A stretch of DNA of 64,000 nucleotides from Rhodopseudomonas sp. AAP120 (GCF_001295845.1 NZ_LJIC01000011.1:62001-126000), one strand, 5' to 3'. Positions 53,668 to 62,319 are shown, counted from the stretch's first letter. The notes: generated by a model not told the origin, from the sequence alone. Numbers and translations are program-made.

Positions 53668-54378
53668 TCAGGCGGCCGCGGCGAAGCTGGTGACGTCGAT
53701 CAGCCGGTCGGTGATGCGGGCCCGCACTTCATCGTCGTGCACGATGGCGATCATCGCGACGCCGTCGCGTTTCTTCTCGGCGACCAGCTCCATCACCACG
53801 GCGCGGTTGGCGGCGTCGAGCGACGCGGTCGGCTCGTCCAGCAGCAGGATCGGAAAATGCGCGATGAAGCCACGCGCGATATTGACGCGCTGCTGCTCGC
53901 CGCCGGAGAAGGTCGCCGGCGGCAGCGTCCACAGCCGCTCGGCGATGTTCAGCCGCTTCAAGAGTTCGCCGGCGCGGGCGCGGGCTTCCTCCTTCGCCAC
54001 GCCATTGGCGAGCAGCGGCTCGGCGACGACGTCGATCGCTGCGACGCGCGGCACCGCGCGCAGAAACTGGCTGACATAGCCGATCGTGAAGCGACGCAGC
54101 TCCAGCACCTGGCGCGGCTCGGCGCTGGCGAGGTCGATGGTCGCGCCGCGATGCAGAATGTCGATCCGGCCGCCGTCGCAGCGATAGTTGCCGAAGATCA
54201 TCTTCAGGATCGACGACTTGCCGGCGCCGGACGGCCCGGCCAGCACGACGCATTCGCCGGCGCCGACCTCGAACGAGACGCCGCGCACCACCGGCAGGCG
54301 CAAGCCGCCCTGCAGGTGCATCACGAAGGACTTCTGGGCGTTAGTCAGTTGGATCATCGCGGTCATCGGCGGGCTCAT
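53668..54378 (-). CDS. phnL: C-P lyase ABC-type protein PhnL
   Basis: The 236-residue ATPase-like protein has Walker A LAGPSGAGKSSILKMIFGNY, GYVSQFLRAVPRVAAIDVVAEPL, signature FSGGEQQRVNIARGF and Walker B ILLLDEPTASLD. PhnL joins PhnK on the C-P lyase core complex. It has no cognate permease here. It overlaps phnK by ATGA. Confidence 0.93.
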   Translation of the reverse strand: MSPPMTAMIQLTNAQKSFVMHLQGGLRLPVVRGVSFEVGAGECVVLAGPSGAGKSSILKMIFGNYRCDGGRIDILHRGATIDLASAEPRQVLELRRFTIGYVSQFLRAVPRVAAIDVVAEPLLANGVAKEEARARAGELLKRLNIAERLWTLPPATFSGGEQQRVNIARGFIAHFPILLLDEPTASLDAANRAVVMELVAEKKRDGVAMIAIVHDDEVRARITDRLIDVTSFAAAA

Positions 54379-55169
54379 GCGGGCAGGATCGAGGCGACGA
54401 GGAGCTGGGTGTAGGGCTCGTGCGGATCGTCGAGCACCTGGTCGGTGAGCCCGGTCTCGATCACGCGGCCGCCCTGCATCACCATCACCCGATGCGACAG
54501 CAGCCGCGCCACCGCGAGGTCGTGCGTCACCACCACGGCGGCGAGGCCGAGTTCGGTGACGAGGCCGCGCAACAGATCGAGCAGCCGCGCCTGCACCGAG
54601 ACGTCGAGGCCGCCGGTCGGCTCGTCCATGAACATCAGCCGCGGCTCGGTGACGAGATTGCGCGCGATCTGCAGCCGCTGCCGCATCCCGCCGGAATACG
54701 TGCGCGGCGCGTCGTCGATGCGGTCCTGCGCGATCTCGACGCGCGACAGCCAGGACGATGCGGTGTCGCGGATCTTGCCATAGTGATTCCAGCCGACCGC
54801 CATCAGCCGCTCGCCGACATTGGCGCCGGCCGACACCGCCATGCGCAGGCCCTGCGCCGGGTCCTGATGCACGTAGCCCCAGTCGGTGCGAAACAAAAAG
54901 CGCCGCTCCGCCTCGCCGAGCGCGGCGAGGTCACGCAGCACGCCGTCGCGCATCCGGTAGGAGACGGTGCCGGTGCTCGGCGCAAGCTGCGCCGACAGCA
55001 TCTGCAGCAGCGTCGATTTGCCGGAGCCGGACTCGCCGACGATCGCCAGCACTTCGCCGGGATACAGCTTGAACGAGATGTCGCGGCAGGCCTGCAGCCG
55101 GCCGTAGGACTTCGACAGATGCTCGGCGACGAGCAGCGGCTGATCGGCCGGGATGGTGCGGTCAAGCAT
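54375..55169 (-). CDS. phnK: C-P lyase ABC-type protein PhnK
   Basis: The 264-residue protein has GESGSGKSTLLQMLSAQLAPSTG, DWGYVHQDPAQGLRMAVSAGANVGERLM, SGGMRQRLQIARNLVTEPRLMFMDEPTGGLD and HDLAVARLLSHRVMVMQGG. PhnK docks on the PhnGHIJ complex and uses ATP during turnover. ATG 55169 overlaps the phnJ end by eight bases. Confidence 0.94.
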   Translation of the reverse strand: MLDRTIPADQPLLVAEHLSKSYGRLQACRDISFKLYPGEVLAIVGESGSGKSTLLQMLSAQLAPSTGTVSYRMRDGVLRDLAALGEAERRFLFRTDWGYVHQDPAQGLRMAVSAGANVGERLMAVGWNHYGKIRDTASSWLSRVEIAQDRIDDAPRTYSGGMRQRLQIARNLVTEPRLMFMDEPTGGLDVSVQARLLDLLRGLVTELGLAAVVVTHDLAVARLLSHRVMVMQGGRVIETGLTDQVLDDPHEPYTQLLVASILPA

Positions 55170-56043
55170 CGGCGTGCTCCTGATGCGGCGCGCTTTCGCT
55201 GCCGCGATGGCCCTGCGCCTGGCGGGTCTCACAATAATCGGTGTCGGAGCAGACGAACATCCGTCCGCCGCGATCGTCGGTGACGATCTCGTCGAGATAG
55301 GAGTCGTTCGAGCCGCACAGCGCGCAGGGCGCATCCTGCCGATAGCGCGTGAAGGGGTGATCCTCGAAATCGAGCGACACCACCTGCGTGTAAGGCGGGA
55401 TCGCGTAGATCCGCTTCTCGCGGCCGGCGCCGAACAATTGCAGCGCCGCGCAATCGTCCATCTTCGGGTTGTCGAATTTCGGCGTCGGCGACGGGTCCAT
55501 CACGTAGCGCGCGTTGACCTTCACCGGATAGGCGTAGGACGTGGCGATGTGGCCGAATTTGGCGATGTCCTCGTACAGCTTGACGTGCATCAGGCCGTAT
55601 TCGGCGAGCGCATGCATCCGCCGCGTCTCGGTCTCGCGCGGCTCGAGGAAGCGCAGCGGCTCGGGGATCGGCACCTGATACACCAGCACCTGCCCCTCGT
55701 GCAGCGGCGCCTCGGGAATGCGATGCCGCGTCTGGATCACGGTCGCTTCGCCCGTATTCGTGGTGGTGGCGACGCCCGCGGTCTTGGCGAAGAATTTCCG
55801 GATCGAGATCGCGTTGGTGGTGTCGTCGCTGCCTTGGTCGATCACTTTGAGCACGTCGGTGCGTCCGAGGATCGCGGCGGTGACCTGCACGCCGCCGGTG
55901 CCCCAGCCATAGGGCATCGGCATCTCGCGGCTGGCGAACGGCACCTGATAGCCGGGGATCGCGATCGCCTTGAGGATGGCGCGGCGGATCATCCGCTTGG
56001 TCTGTTCGTCGAGATAAGCGAAGTTGTAGTCGGGCGCGTTCAT
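55162..56043 (-). CDS. phnJ: Radical SAM C-P lyase PhnJ
   Basis: The 293-residue catalytic subunit has PMPYGWGTGGVQVTAAILG near 43, QGSDDTTNAISIRKFF near 70 and PEPLRFLEPRE near 130. The unusual cluster-binding pattern C-x2-C-x21-C-x5-C near the C-terminus (CALCG ... FVCSDTDYC) is intact and provides the radical-SAM cluster ligands and reactive cysteine. It cleaves the C-P bond of ribose-1-phosphonate 5-phosphate. It overlaps phnI by ATGA. Confidence 0.96.
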   Translation of the reverse strand: MNAPDYNFAYLDEQTKRMIRRAILKAIAIPGYQVPFASREMPMPYGWGTGGVQVTAAILGRTDVLKVIDQGSDDTTNAISIRKFFAKTAGVATTTNTGEATVIQTRHRIPEAPLHEGQVLVYQVPIPEPLRFLEPRETETRRMHALAEYGLMHVKLYEDIAKFGHIATSYAYPVKVNARYVMDPSPTPKFDNPKMDDCAALQLFGAGREKRIYAIPPYTQVVSLDFEDHPFTRYRQDAPCALCGSNDSYLDEIVTDDRGGRMFVCSDTDYCETRQAQGHRGSESAPHQEHADA

Positions 56044-57146
56044 TCCGCTGCCTCCGGCAATGCATCGGGTTGTTCGGCGGCGTCGGCGAAGTCCTGACGC
56101 AGCCGGCGGATCAGTCCGAGCTCGGACTGGAAGTCGACATAGTGCGGCAGCTTCAGATGCTCGACGAAGCCGGTGGCCTGCACGTTGTCGGAATGCGACA
56201 GCACGAACTCCTCGTCCTGCGCTGGCGCCAGCGCTTCCTCGCCGAGTTCGCGGGCGCGTAGCGCGCGATCGACCAGCGCCATCGCCATCGTCTTGCGTTC
56301 GCTCTGGCCGAAGGCGAGGCCGTAACCACGGGTGAAGCAGGGCGGCTCGGTGGCCGAGCCCTTGAACTGATTCACCATCTGGCATTCGGTCAGCGCGATG
56401 CTGCCAAGCGGCACCGCGAAGCCGGCGTCCTCGGCGACGAACTCCAGCTCGACCTCGCCGAAGCGGATCTCGCCGGCGAACGGATGGGTGCGTCCGTAGC
56501 CGCGCTGGGTCGAATAGCCGAGCGCGAGCAGAAAACCCTCGTCGCCGCGCGCCAGATTCTGCAGCCGCAGATCGCGGTCGGCCGGAAAGCTCAGTGGCTC
56601 GCGGGTGAGATCGCCGATCGGCGCGTCCGGCTCCGGCTTCGATGTCGGCTCGATCAGGCCGTCGCGGCCAAGAATGTCGGTGACGCGCGGCATCGCTTCG
56701 CTCAGTGCAGGCGCGCTCGCCGGCTGCTCCGGCTCGCCGCCGGCGGCGAGTTGCGGGTCGAGCAGACGATGCGTGTAGTCGAAGGTCGGGCCGAGGATCT
56801 GGCCGCCGGGAATGTCCTTGAAGGTCGACGACACCCGCCGCCGCACCGTCATCACGCCGGTGTCGAGCGGCTCGGTGGCGCCGAACCGCGGCAGCGTGTT
56901 GCGGAAGGCGCGCAGCAGGAAGATCGCCTCGATCATGTCGCCGCGCGCCTGCTTGATCGCCAGCGCGGCCAGCTCGCGATCATACAGCGAGCCTTCGGCC
57001 ATCACCCGGTCGACGCCGAGCGCGAGCTGTTCGGAGATCTGCGCCAGCGTGACTTCCGGCACGTCACGATCGCCGCGGCGTTCGTGCGCCAGCAGCCGGT
57101 GCGCATTGTCGATGGCGCGCTCGCCACCTTTGACGGCGACATACAT
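56040..57146 (-). CDS. phnI: C-P lyase core subunit PhnI
   Basis: The 368-residue protein begins MYVAVKGGERAIDNAHRLLAHERRGD and has ASLYDRELAALAIKQARGDMIEAIFLLRAFR, RRRVSSTFKDIPGGQILGPTFDYTHRLLD and GYSTQRGYGRTHPFAGEIRFGEVELEF. PhnI, with PhnG/H/L, replaces the adenine of ATP or GTP with the phosphonate. Length matches the family. It shares one base with the phnH stop. Confidence 0.95.
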   Translation of the reverse strand: MYVAVKGGERAIDNAHRLLAHERRGDRDVPEVTLAQISEQLALGVDRVMAEGSLYDRELAALAIKQARGDMIEAIFLLRAFRNTLPRFGATEPLDTGVMTVRRRVSSTFKDIPGGQILGPTFDYTHRLLDPQLAAGGEPEQPASAPALSEAMPRVTDILGRDGLIEPTSKPEPDAPIGDLTREPLSFPADRDLRLQNLARGDEGFLLALGYSTQRGYGRTHPFAGEIRFGEVELEFVAEDAGFAVPLGSIALTECQMVNQFKGSATEPPCFTRGYGLAFGQSERKTMAMALVDRALRARELGEEALAPAQDEEFVLSHSDNVQATGFVEHLKLPHYVDFQSELGLIRRLRQDFADAAEQPDALPEAAE

Positions 57147-57754
57147 CAGTTGTCTCCTTGAGCGACGAGCCGCGTGGTACGCGGGATCGCGACGATCGCA
57201 TCGCCGGCCGTGAGGATGAAGTCGAGGCCGCGCGGAAACAGCGGCGCCAGCGCGTCGCGCTGGGCCAGCAGATCAGCGGGAAGCGGCGCGCGCAGCGTCG
57301 CCCTGCCGCGAATGCCGGGGCCGCTCAGGTCGAAAGCTGGCCCGTCATCGAGGCTGCCGAGCTGCAGGATCAGCGTGGTCGAGCGATCCGGATAGTCGTT
57401 GCTGCCGAGCGCGAAGTGATCGAGCGAGGGCATCGCGCCGGGATCGGCGATCAGCGCGAACGCCGCCGCGTCCGGCTCGCTCACCAGCGGCGCCGAGGTG
57501 TGGAAGCGCAGCCATTGCGTCACTGTCGCGACCTGCGTGGCGTCGTCGAGCCACAGCGGCGTGTCGTGATCGAACAGCGTCAGCGCAATCGCAGCGGTCG
57601 CCGCGGTGAGCGGGGCGGGGACATGCTGCAAGCCAGTCTCCAGCCGCTGCACCGTGCCGGGCCGTGCCATCGCCTGCATCACGGCGCGAAAGGTGGTCTG
57701 CGCCGAGGTGACCTTGTCGGCGAAGCCGGCGGAGAGTTCGAAAGCCATGCTCAT
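57146..57754 (-). CDS. phnH: C-P lyase core subunit PhnH
   Basis: The 202-residue protein has AFELSAGFADKVTSAQTTFRAVMQAMARPGTVQRLE at the N-terminus, a strong PhnH signature. LTLFDHDTPLWLDD and LSGPGIRGRATLRAPLP follow, and FPRGLDFILTAGDAIVAIPRTTRL closes the protein. It is a structural subunit of the PhnGHIJ complex. The gene starts two bases after the phnG stop. Confidence 0.94.
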   Translation of the reverse strand: MSMAFELSAGFADKVTSAQTTFRAVMQAMARPGTVQRLETGLQHVPAPLTAATAAIALTLFDHDTPLWLDDATQVATVTQWLRFHTSAPLVSEPDAAAFALIADPGAMPSLDHFALGSNDYPDRSTTLILQLGSLDDGPAFDLSGPGIRGRATLRAPLPADLLAQRDALAPLFPRGLDFILTAGDAIVAIPRTTRLVAQGDN

Positions 57755-57756
57755 CG

Positions 57757-58215
57757 TCAGCCCTCGCCTCGCACCATCGTGTAGAAATCGACTTTGGTGG
57801 CGGCCGTTTGCTCGGCCTTGCGCTGGCGCTCCGCGGCCTGTGCGGCGCGCAGCGGCGCCAGCACGTTAGTCTCGACCGCCGCCGCGGTGTCGCGGCGCTG
57901 GATCAGCGCATCGCATAGCGCGATCAGCCGCGCCTTCGCTTTGTCTCGGCCGAGCGTGTAGCCGAAGCCGCATTCGCCGCTGGCGAGCCGCACCGCGGCG
58001 CGCGTCACGGTCGCTTCGCCGAGATTGAACGGCGCGCCGTCGCCGCCGACGCGACCGCGCACCATCACCAGGCCGTTCTCCGGCTCGCGCAGCGCTTCGC
58101 TCGCGGGCAATTCGATCGCGGCGAGGCGCGCCGCGATGTCATCAGTGGGGGCATGAACCAGCACGGCCATCGCCGCCTGCCGGGTCTGCGTGCTGGTCTC
58201 GAAGGGCGTCGCCAT
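57757..58215 (-). CDS. phnG: C-P lyase core subunit PhnG
   Basis: The 152-residue protein has QTRQAAMAVLVHAPTDDIAARL, PENGLVMVRGRVGGDGAPFNLGEATVTRAAVRL and ECGFGYTLGRDKAKARLIALCDAL, characteristic of PhnG. It is the first gene of the phnGHIJKLMN operon, 125 bp from divergent phnF. Its promoter overlaps the inverted repeat at 58235-58260. Confidence 0.94.
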   Translation of the reverse strand: MATPFETSTQTRQAAMAVLVHAPTDDIAARLAAIELPASEALREPENGLVMVRGRVGGDGAPFNLGEATVTRAAVRLASGECGFGYTLGRDKAKARLIALCDALIQRRDTAAAVETNVLAPLRAAQAAERQRKAEQTAATKVDFYTMVRGEG

Positions 58216-58234
58216 GTTGCCTCTGGCCTATCTC

Positions 58235-58260
58235 AAGTTGTCTGTGATATTAGACAACTT
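58235..58260. promoter_or_regulatory. Inverted-repeat operator, probable PhnF site
   Basis: AAGTTGTCT and AGACAACTT form a perfect 9-bp inverted repeat with an 8-bp AT-rich spacer (GTGATATT). It lies between phnG and phnF, 20 bp upstream of the phnG start. HutC-type GntR repressors bind such dyads, often with a TGTCT/AGACA core. Control of both divergent units is inferred. Confidence 0.78.
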
Positions 58261-58339
58261 CATAGTGGGGTGCCATGACCTTTTGATGACGAGGTCGTGA
58301 AATGCTAGACCGACCCGAACGGTCGGAGCGAAGGACAAG

Positions 58340-59068
58340 ATGTCGACATTGCAGCCGGATTCCGGCGTCACGCTGTGGCGCAAGGTGGCGGACTCGATCG
58401 AGCGCGAGATCGCCCAGGGGGGCTATCCGGCCGGTGAAAAGCTGCCCGGCGAGGTCGAACTGGCGACGGTCCATCGGGTCAATCGTCATACGGTGCGGCG
58501 CGCGCTGGCGGCGCTCGCCGAGCGTGGGCTGGTGCGGGCCGAGCGCGGCAGCGGCACCTATGTGGAGCCGGGGCGCATCGCCTATCCGCTGCGCTCGCGC
58601 ACGCGGTTTTCCGAGATCGTCGGTGCCGGCGGGCGCGAGCCGCGCGGGCAATTACTCGGGGCGAGCCGGGAAGACGCGACGCGCGAACTGGCGCGCGAGC
58701 TGGATCTTCCGGTCGGCGCGCCGCTGATCCGGATCGACGGGCTGCGGCTGGCCGACAGCGCGCCGATCTGCGTCGGCAGCACCTGGCTCTCCGCCGAGCG
58801 TTTCCCCGATGCGGAGGAGCTGTATCGCCGCTTCGGCTCGATGACCAAGGTGCTGGCGCAGCACGGCATCCGCGATTATCGCCGCGCCTCGACGCGTATC
58901 ACCGCGGCGATCGCCGACGCCGGCGACGCCGCCCGCCTCGACCTCGGCATCGGCCGCCCGGTGCTAATCGTCGAGGGCCTCGACGTCGACGGCAAAGGCC
59001 GCCCGCTGCTGGCACTGCGCACCCGCTTTGCGGCGGAGCGGGTGCAGTTCGTGGTGGAGACGGAGTAG
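58340..59068 (+). CDS. phnF: GntR/HutC-family regulator PhnF
   Basis: The 242-residue protein has an N-terminal GntR winged helix (LWRKVADSIEREIAQGGYPAGEKLPGEVELATVHRVNRHTVRRALAALAERGLVRAERGSGTYV) and a UTRA ligand domain (TRFSEIVGAGGREPRGQLLGASRE, then IRIDGLRLADSAPICVGSTWLSAERFPD). It is divergent from the C-P lyase genes, as in other phn clusters. It probably represses phnG-N in the absence of a phosphonate or pathway intermediate. Confidence 0.92.
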   Translation: MSTLQPDSGVTLWRKVADSIEREIAQGGYPAGEKLPGEVELATVHRVNRHTVRRALAALAERGLVRAERGSGTYVEPGRIAYPLRSRTRFSEIVGAGGREPRGQLLGASREDATRELARELDLPVGAPLIRIDGLRLADSAPICVGSTWLSAERFPDAEELYRRFGSMTKVLAQHGIRDYRRASTRITAAIADAGDAARLDLGIGRPVLIVEGLDVDGKGRPLLALRTRFAAERVQFVVETE

Positions 59069-59123
59069 TTCGGGCGCCGCCGACAACAGTAGGAGTGAGG
59101 CGCAGCACCGCCCCACACCCAGC

Positions 59124-59224
59124 CGTCATCGCCCGCGCGTGCGGGCGACCCAGTATCCCAGAGCGTCAGTGTTGAACGCGAGCGCTCTGGAATATTGGAT
59201 CCTCCGCTTTCGCGGAGGATGACG
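59124..59224. repeat. Palindromic intergenic repeat, type 1
   Basis: The roughly 101-bp element is bounded by CGTCATC and GATGACG. It contains CCCGC/GCGGG near the left end and CCTCCGC-TTTC-GCGGAGG at the right end. This design resembles short dispersed intergenic repeats of Bradyrhizobium and Rhodopseudomonas genomes. Only one copy is in the window, so its dispersed status rests on recognition. Confidence 0.6.
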
Positions 59225-59339
59225 TTTGGGGGTGGGGCGGTCGATGTGCTCTGAGCTGACGGGCGAGCGCTTGCATTAGAGCACTTCTGCTTTTCATGGA
59301 ATCAGAGCTGAAGATCCGGGACGCCTGCCACATGGACAA

Positions 59340-59445
59340 CCTCATGGTGAGGAGGCGCGCAGCGCCGTCTCGAACCATGGGCCGCAGGGAATGCGTTGCC
59401 CCATCCTTCGAGACGCCCGGCTTCGCCGGGCTCCTCAGGATGAGG
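59340..59445. repeat. Palindromic intergenic repeat, type 2
   Basis: The element starts CCTCATGGTGAGGAG and ends CTCCTCAGGATGAGG, which match as inverted repeats at 13 of 15 positions. A nested pair, GTCTCGAACCATGG and CCATCCTTCGAGAC, is inverted at 12 of 14. This is the familiar dyad-rich intergenic repeat of the Bradyrhizobium group. It lies 115 bp after element 1. Confidence 0.65.
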
Positions 59446-59500
59446 ACTCAGTGCGTTCGGAAAGTCGGATCGTCTCAATCAAGCGATGAACCGCTCCAGG

Positions 59501-60349
59501 CTACGCAATCGCCCTTTTTCCGATGATCGCGAAGCGCAGCCGGGTCGAGATCCAGTCGATCGCCGCGACAGCCACCAGGATCATCAGGATCAGGAACGAC
59601 ACTTTCTGCCATTCCAGTACGCGGATCTGTTCGGCGAGTTGCAGGCCGATGCCGCCGGCGCCGACGATGCCGATGATGGTGGCGGAGCGGGTGTTGGACT
59701 CGATGAAGTACAGCACCTGGCCGGCGATCACCGGCAGCACCTGCGGCATCAGGCCGAAACGGATCTCGTGCAGCGGCGAGCCGCCGGAGGCGCGGACGCC
59801 CTCGACCTGTTTGCGGTCGGCGGTCTCGATCGCTTCGGAGAACAGCTTGCCGAACGCGCCGAAGTCCGACACCGCGATCGCCAGCACGCCGGCAAACGGG
59901 CCGAGGCCGACGACGTTGATCCACACCAGCGCCCAGATCAGCGTGTCGATGCCGCGCACGCCGTCGAGGAAGCGGCGCACCGGAAAGCGGATCAGCTGCG
60001 TCGGGATGATGTTGCGCGCGGCGAGCAGGCTGACCGGCAGCGCCATCAGCGCCGCCAGCGTGGTGCCGAGCAGCGCGATCGACAGCGTCTCACCCATCGC
60101 AGAGAGATAAGCCGGCAGCGACGAGCCCGGGTCCGGCGGGATCATCAGCAGCGCGAACCAGCCGAGCTGGCTCAGGCCGGCCAGAATGCGTTGCGGCGAG
60201 AAGTCGAGCTCGATCAGGCCATAGATGAATAGCGCCAATGCTGCCAGCGCGATGGCGGGCACGCCGAGCCGCGCCGCAGCCGGACGCTCGAACAGATGCG
60301 GGTGGCGCGCCTTGAGGTCGGCGAGGTCCGTTTGGATTTGCGCGGTCAT
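59501..60349 (-). CDS. phnE: Phosphonate ABC transporter permease PhnE (second copy)
   Basis: The 282-residue permease has LGTTLAALMALPVSLLAARNI, VRRFLDGVRGIDTLIWALVWINVVGLGPFAGVLAIAVSDFGAFGKLFSEAIE, the coupling region VEGVRASGGSPLHEIRFGLMPQVLPVIAGQVLYFIESNTRSATIIGIVGAGGIG and a terminal TM. These are PhnE landmarks. ATG 60349 overlaps the first phnE stop (ATGA); frames further upstream are not conserved. Its stop lies 32 bp inside from the repeat region. Confidence 0.93.
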   Translation of the reverse strand: MTAQIQTDLADLKARHPHLFERPAAARLGVPAIALAALALFIYGLIELDFSPQRILAGLSQLGWFALLMIPPDPGSSLPAYLSAMGETLSIALLGTTLAALMALPVSLLAARNIIPTQLIRFPVRRFLDGVRGIDTLIWALVWINVVGLGPFAGVLAIAVSDFGAFGKLFSEAIETADRKQVEGVRASGGSPLHEIRFGLMPQVLPVIAGQVLYFIESNTRSATIIGIVGAGGIGLQLAEQIRVLEWQKVSFLILMILVAVAAIDWISTRLRFAIIGKRAIA

Positions 60350-61224
60350 GCCCGGCCTCCGGTCAGGCGGCCGCGGATCCAGCCGGTCGAGATGTCGATG
60401 ATGAACACGGTGACGATGATCAGCAGCAGGATCGCGCTGACATCCGAGTAATAGAACTTGCGGATCGACACGATCAGTTCCTGGCCGATGCCGCCGGCGC
60501 CGACGAAGCCCATCACCGACGCACCGCGGACATTGATCTCGAACCGCAGCAGCGCGTAGCTGGCGAAGCCCGAGATCACCTGCGGCAGCACGGCGAAGCG
60601 CATGCAGGCGATCCAGCCGGCGCCGGTGGAGCGCACGCCCTCGACCGGCTTCATGTCGATATTCTCGACGATCTCGGAGAACAGCTTGCCGAGCGCGCCG
60701 GTGGAGTGGATGGCGATCGCCAGCACACCGGCCATCGGGCCGAGCCCGAACGCGATCACGAACACCAGCGCGAACACGATGTCCGGCACGGTGCGGCAGA
60801 TTTCGAGAAACCGCCGGATCACGAACAGCAGCCACGGCTGCGGCGCGGTGTTACGCGCGGCGAAGAAGTTCAGCAGCACCGCCAGCACGCCGCCGGCGAG
60901 TGTGCCCACATAGCTGATCAGCAGCGTCTCGCCGAGCAGCCCGAGCCATTTGCGCCAGCCCCAGAACCATTCGGCCGGGTCGGTCCACACCCGCGCGCCG
61001 CTGTCGAGCCGGAAGATGCGATCGAAATAGCTGAAGAAATTGCCGATCTTGCCGAAGAACGTGCCGAGATCGACCTCGGCACCGACCGCCGCGAGGGCGA
61101 GCGCGGCAAACGCGATGGCGAAGCCGACGAGCGTGCGCCAGCGCCGGCGGGCGATCGAAGCGTTGTAGGCCGCGTTCAGCGCGTCGAGCTGAGACTCGGG
61201 GAGCAGCGATACGGCCAGGGCCAT
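60346..61224 (-). CDS. phnE: Phosphonate ABC transporter permease PhnE (first copy)
   Basis: The 292-residue permease has LLGETLLISYVGTLAGGVLAVLLNFFAARNT, FLEICRTVPDIVFALVFVIAFGLGPMAGVLAIAIHSTGALGKLFSEIVENIDMKPVEGVRSTGAGW and FEINVRGASVMGFVGAGGIGQEL. ATG 61224 was chosen; a TTG at 61248 is possible. Two PhnE copies give a heterodimeric channel, common in rhizobia. A terminator-like hairpin lies between it and phnD. Confidence 0.92.
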   Translation of the reverse strand: MALAVSLLPESQLDALNAAYNASIARRRWRTLVGFAIAFAALALAAVGAEVDLGTFFGKIGNFFSYFDRIFRLDSGARVWTDPAEWFWGWRKWLGLLGETLLISYVGTLAGGVLAVLLNFFAARNTAPQPWLLFVIRRFLEICRTVPDIVFALVFVIAFGLGPMAGVLAIAIHSTGALGKLFSEIVENIDMKPVEGVRSTGAGWIACMRFAVLPQVISGFASYALLRFEINVRGASVMGFVGAGGIGQELIVSIRKFYYSDVSAILLLIIVTVFIIDISTGWIRGRLTGGRA

Positions 61225-61255
61225 GCGGGGAGGGCTCTCGATGCGCAAAAAACAA

Positions 61256-61279
61256 GGCCGGATCCCGAAGGATCCGGCC
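61256..61279 (-). terminator. Intrinsic terminator/attenuator between phnD and phnE
   Basis: On the minus strand GGCCGGATCC-TTCG-GGATCCGGCC forms a perfect 10-bp stem with a UUCG tetraloop, followed by TTGTTTTTTG. It begins 19 bp after the phnD stop. It should end part of the transcripts after the binding-protein gene, giving more PhnD than PhnE. Confidence 0.82.
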
Positions 61280-61298
61280 CGGTGGGACGAGATGAAAC

Positions 61299-62240
61299 TC
61301 AGGACGCCTTCTTCTTACGCAGGGCGTCGACGAACTTGATCAGCTCGATGGTGCCGTCCCAATCCTTGGTGGTGGCGGCGTGGAAGCCCTTCTTCTGACC
61401 GTCCGAGAGACGGTCGAACGCCGCCTTGTCCTTGGTCGGGGCGTCCATGAAGGCCTTGGCGATCGCCGCCTTGAGGTCTTCCGGCAGGTCGGAATTGTAG
61501 GCGTAGGGGCCGTTGATGATCGGCGCCGACTTGTGGATGATGCGGAAGTCGTCCTTCTTCATCGCGCTGCCGTCGGCATTCTTCAGCATGCCCTTGTGCA
61601 GCATCTGCTGCAGTGTCGAGTCGTCCTCGTTGGTCCACTGGTTGGCGGCGACGTCGACGGTGCCCTGCGCCAGCGCCAGCACGGCGTTCTCGTGGCTGCC
61701 GGTGAACACCACCTTGCCGAAATACGCCTCGGCGTCCGAGATGCCCATCTTGTCGAGCTCGAAGCGCGGCACGTTGTTGCCCGAGGTCGAGTTCGGATCG
61801 ACCAGGCCGAGGTTTTTGCCCTTGAGTTCGTCGATCGACTTGTAGGGGCTCGCCGCCTTGACGAAGAACACCGAGTAGTAGCCGGTCGAGCCGTCGGCGT
61901 TGATGTCGTTGGCGAAGGCGTCGGTCTTGACGCCGGTGAGGCGGGCGCGGGCGAACGAGGCCGAGCCGTAGCTGGCGATCTGGATGTTGCCGGCGCGCTG
62001 GCCTTCGATCACCGCCGCGTAGTCGTTGGCGATGCGCAGGTTCACCTTCACGCCGAGTTCCTTCGACAGATACGCGACGAACGGCGTCCAGCGCTCGGTG
62101 ACGCCGGAGGCGTTCTCGGCCGGCACCACCGCGAAGGTCAGCTCCGGATACTTCGTCTTGTAGTCCTGCGCCAGCGCGGTGGAGGCGGTGAGCGCCAGCG
62201 TGGCGGCGGCGAGCAGAATGGAGCGGCGGTCGATGGTCAT
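61299..62240 (-). CDS. phnD: Phosphonate-binding periplasmic protein PhnD
   Basis: The 313-residue protein has a signal peptide (MTIDRRSILLAAATLALTASTALAQ). The PhnD fold follows: LTFAVVPAENASGVTERWTPFVAYLSKELGVKVNLRIANDYAAVIEGQRAGNIQIASYGSASFARA, LVDPNSTSGNNVPRFEL and GTVDVAANQWTNED. It captures phosphonates in the periplasm for PhnC/PhnE. The start at 62240 gives the intact signal. Confidence 0.94.
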   Translation of the reverse strand: MTIDRRSILLAAATLALTASTALAQDYKTKYPELTFAVVPAENASGVTERWTPFVAYLSKELGVKVNLRIANDYAAVIEGQRAGNIQIASYGSASFARARLTGVKTDAFANDINADGSTGYYSVFFVKAASPYKSIDELKGKNLGLVDPNSTSGNNVPRFELDKMGISDAEAYFGKVVFTGSHENAVLALAQGTVDVAANQWTNEDDSTLQQMLHKGMLKNADGSAMKKDDFRIIHKSAPIINGPYAYNSDLPEDLKAAIAKAFMDAPTKDKAAFDRLSDGQKKGFHAATTKDWDGTIELIKFVDALRKKKAS

Positions 62241-62319
62241 CGTGACATCCCTGTCGGTTGATGTGTCTGTTGGACCCGCGTTCGCCGCGGGCTTCTGTTT
62301 CGGACGCGCGTGCGGCTTG

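Larger units (their letters stand above)
59069..59500. other. Convergent intergenic region carrying two repeat elements
   Basis: The 432 bp lie between the 3' ends of phnF and phnE2. Two dispersed-repeat-like palindromic elements take up nearly half of it. No gene is supported. The elements probably serve as or contain bidirectional termination structures for the two converging units. Confidence 0.6.
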
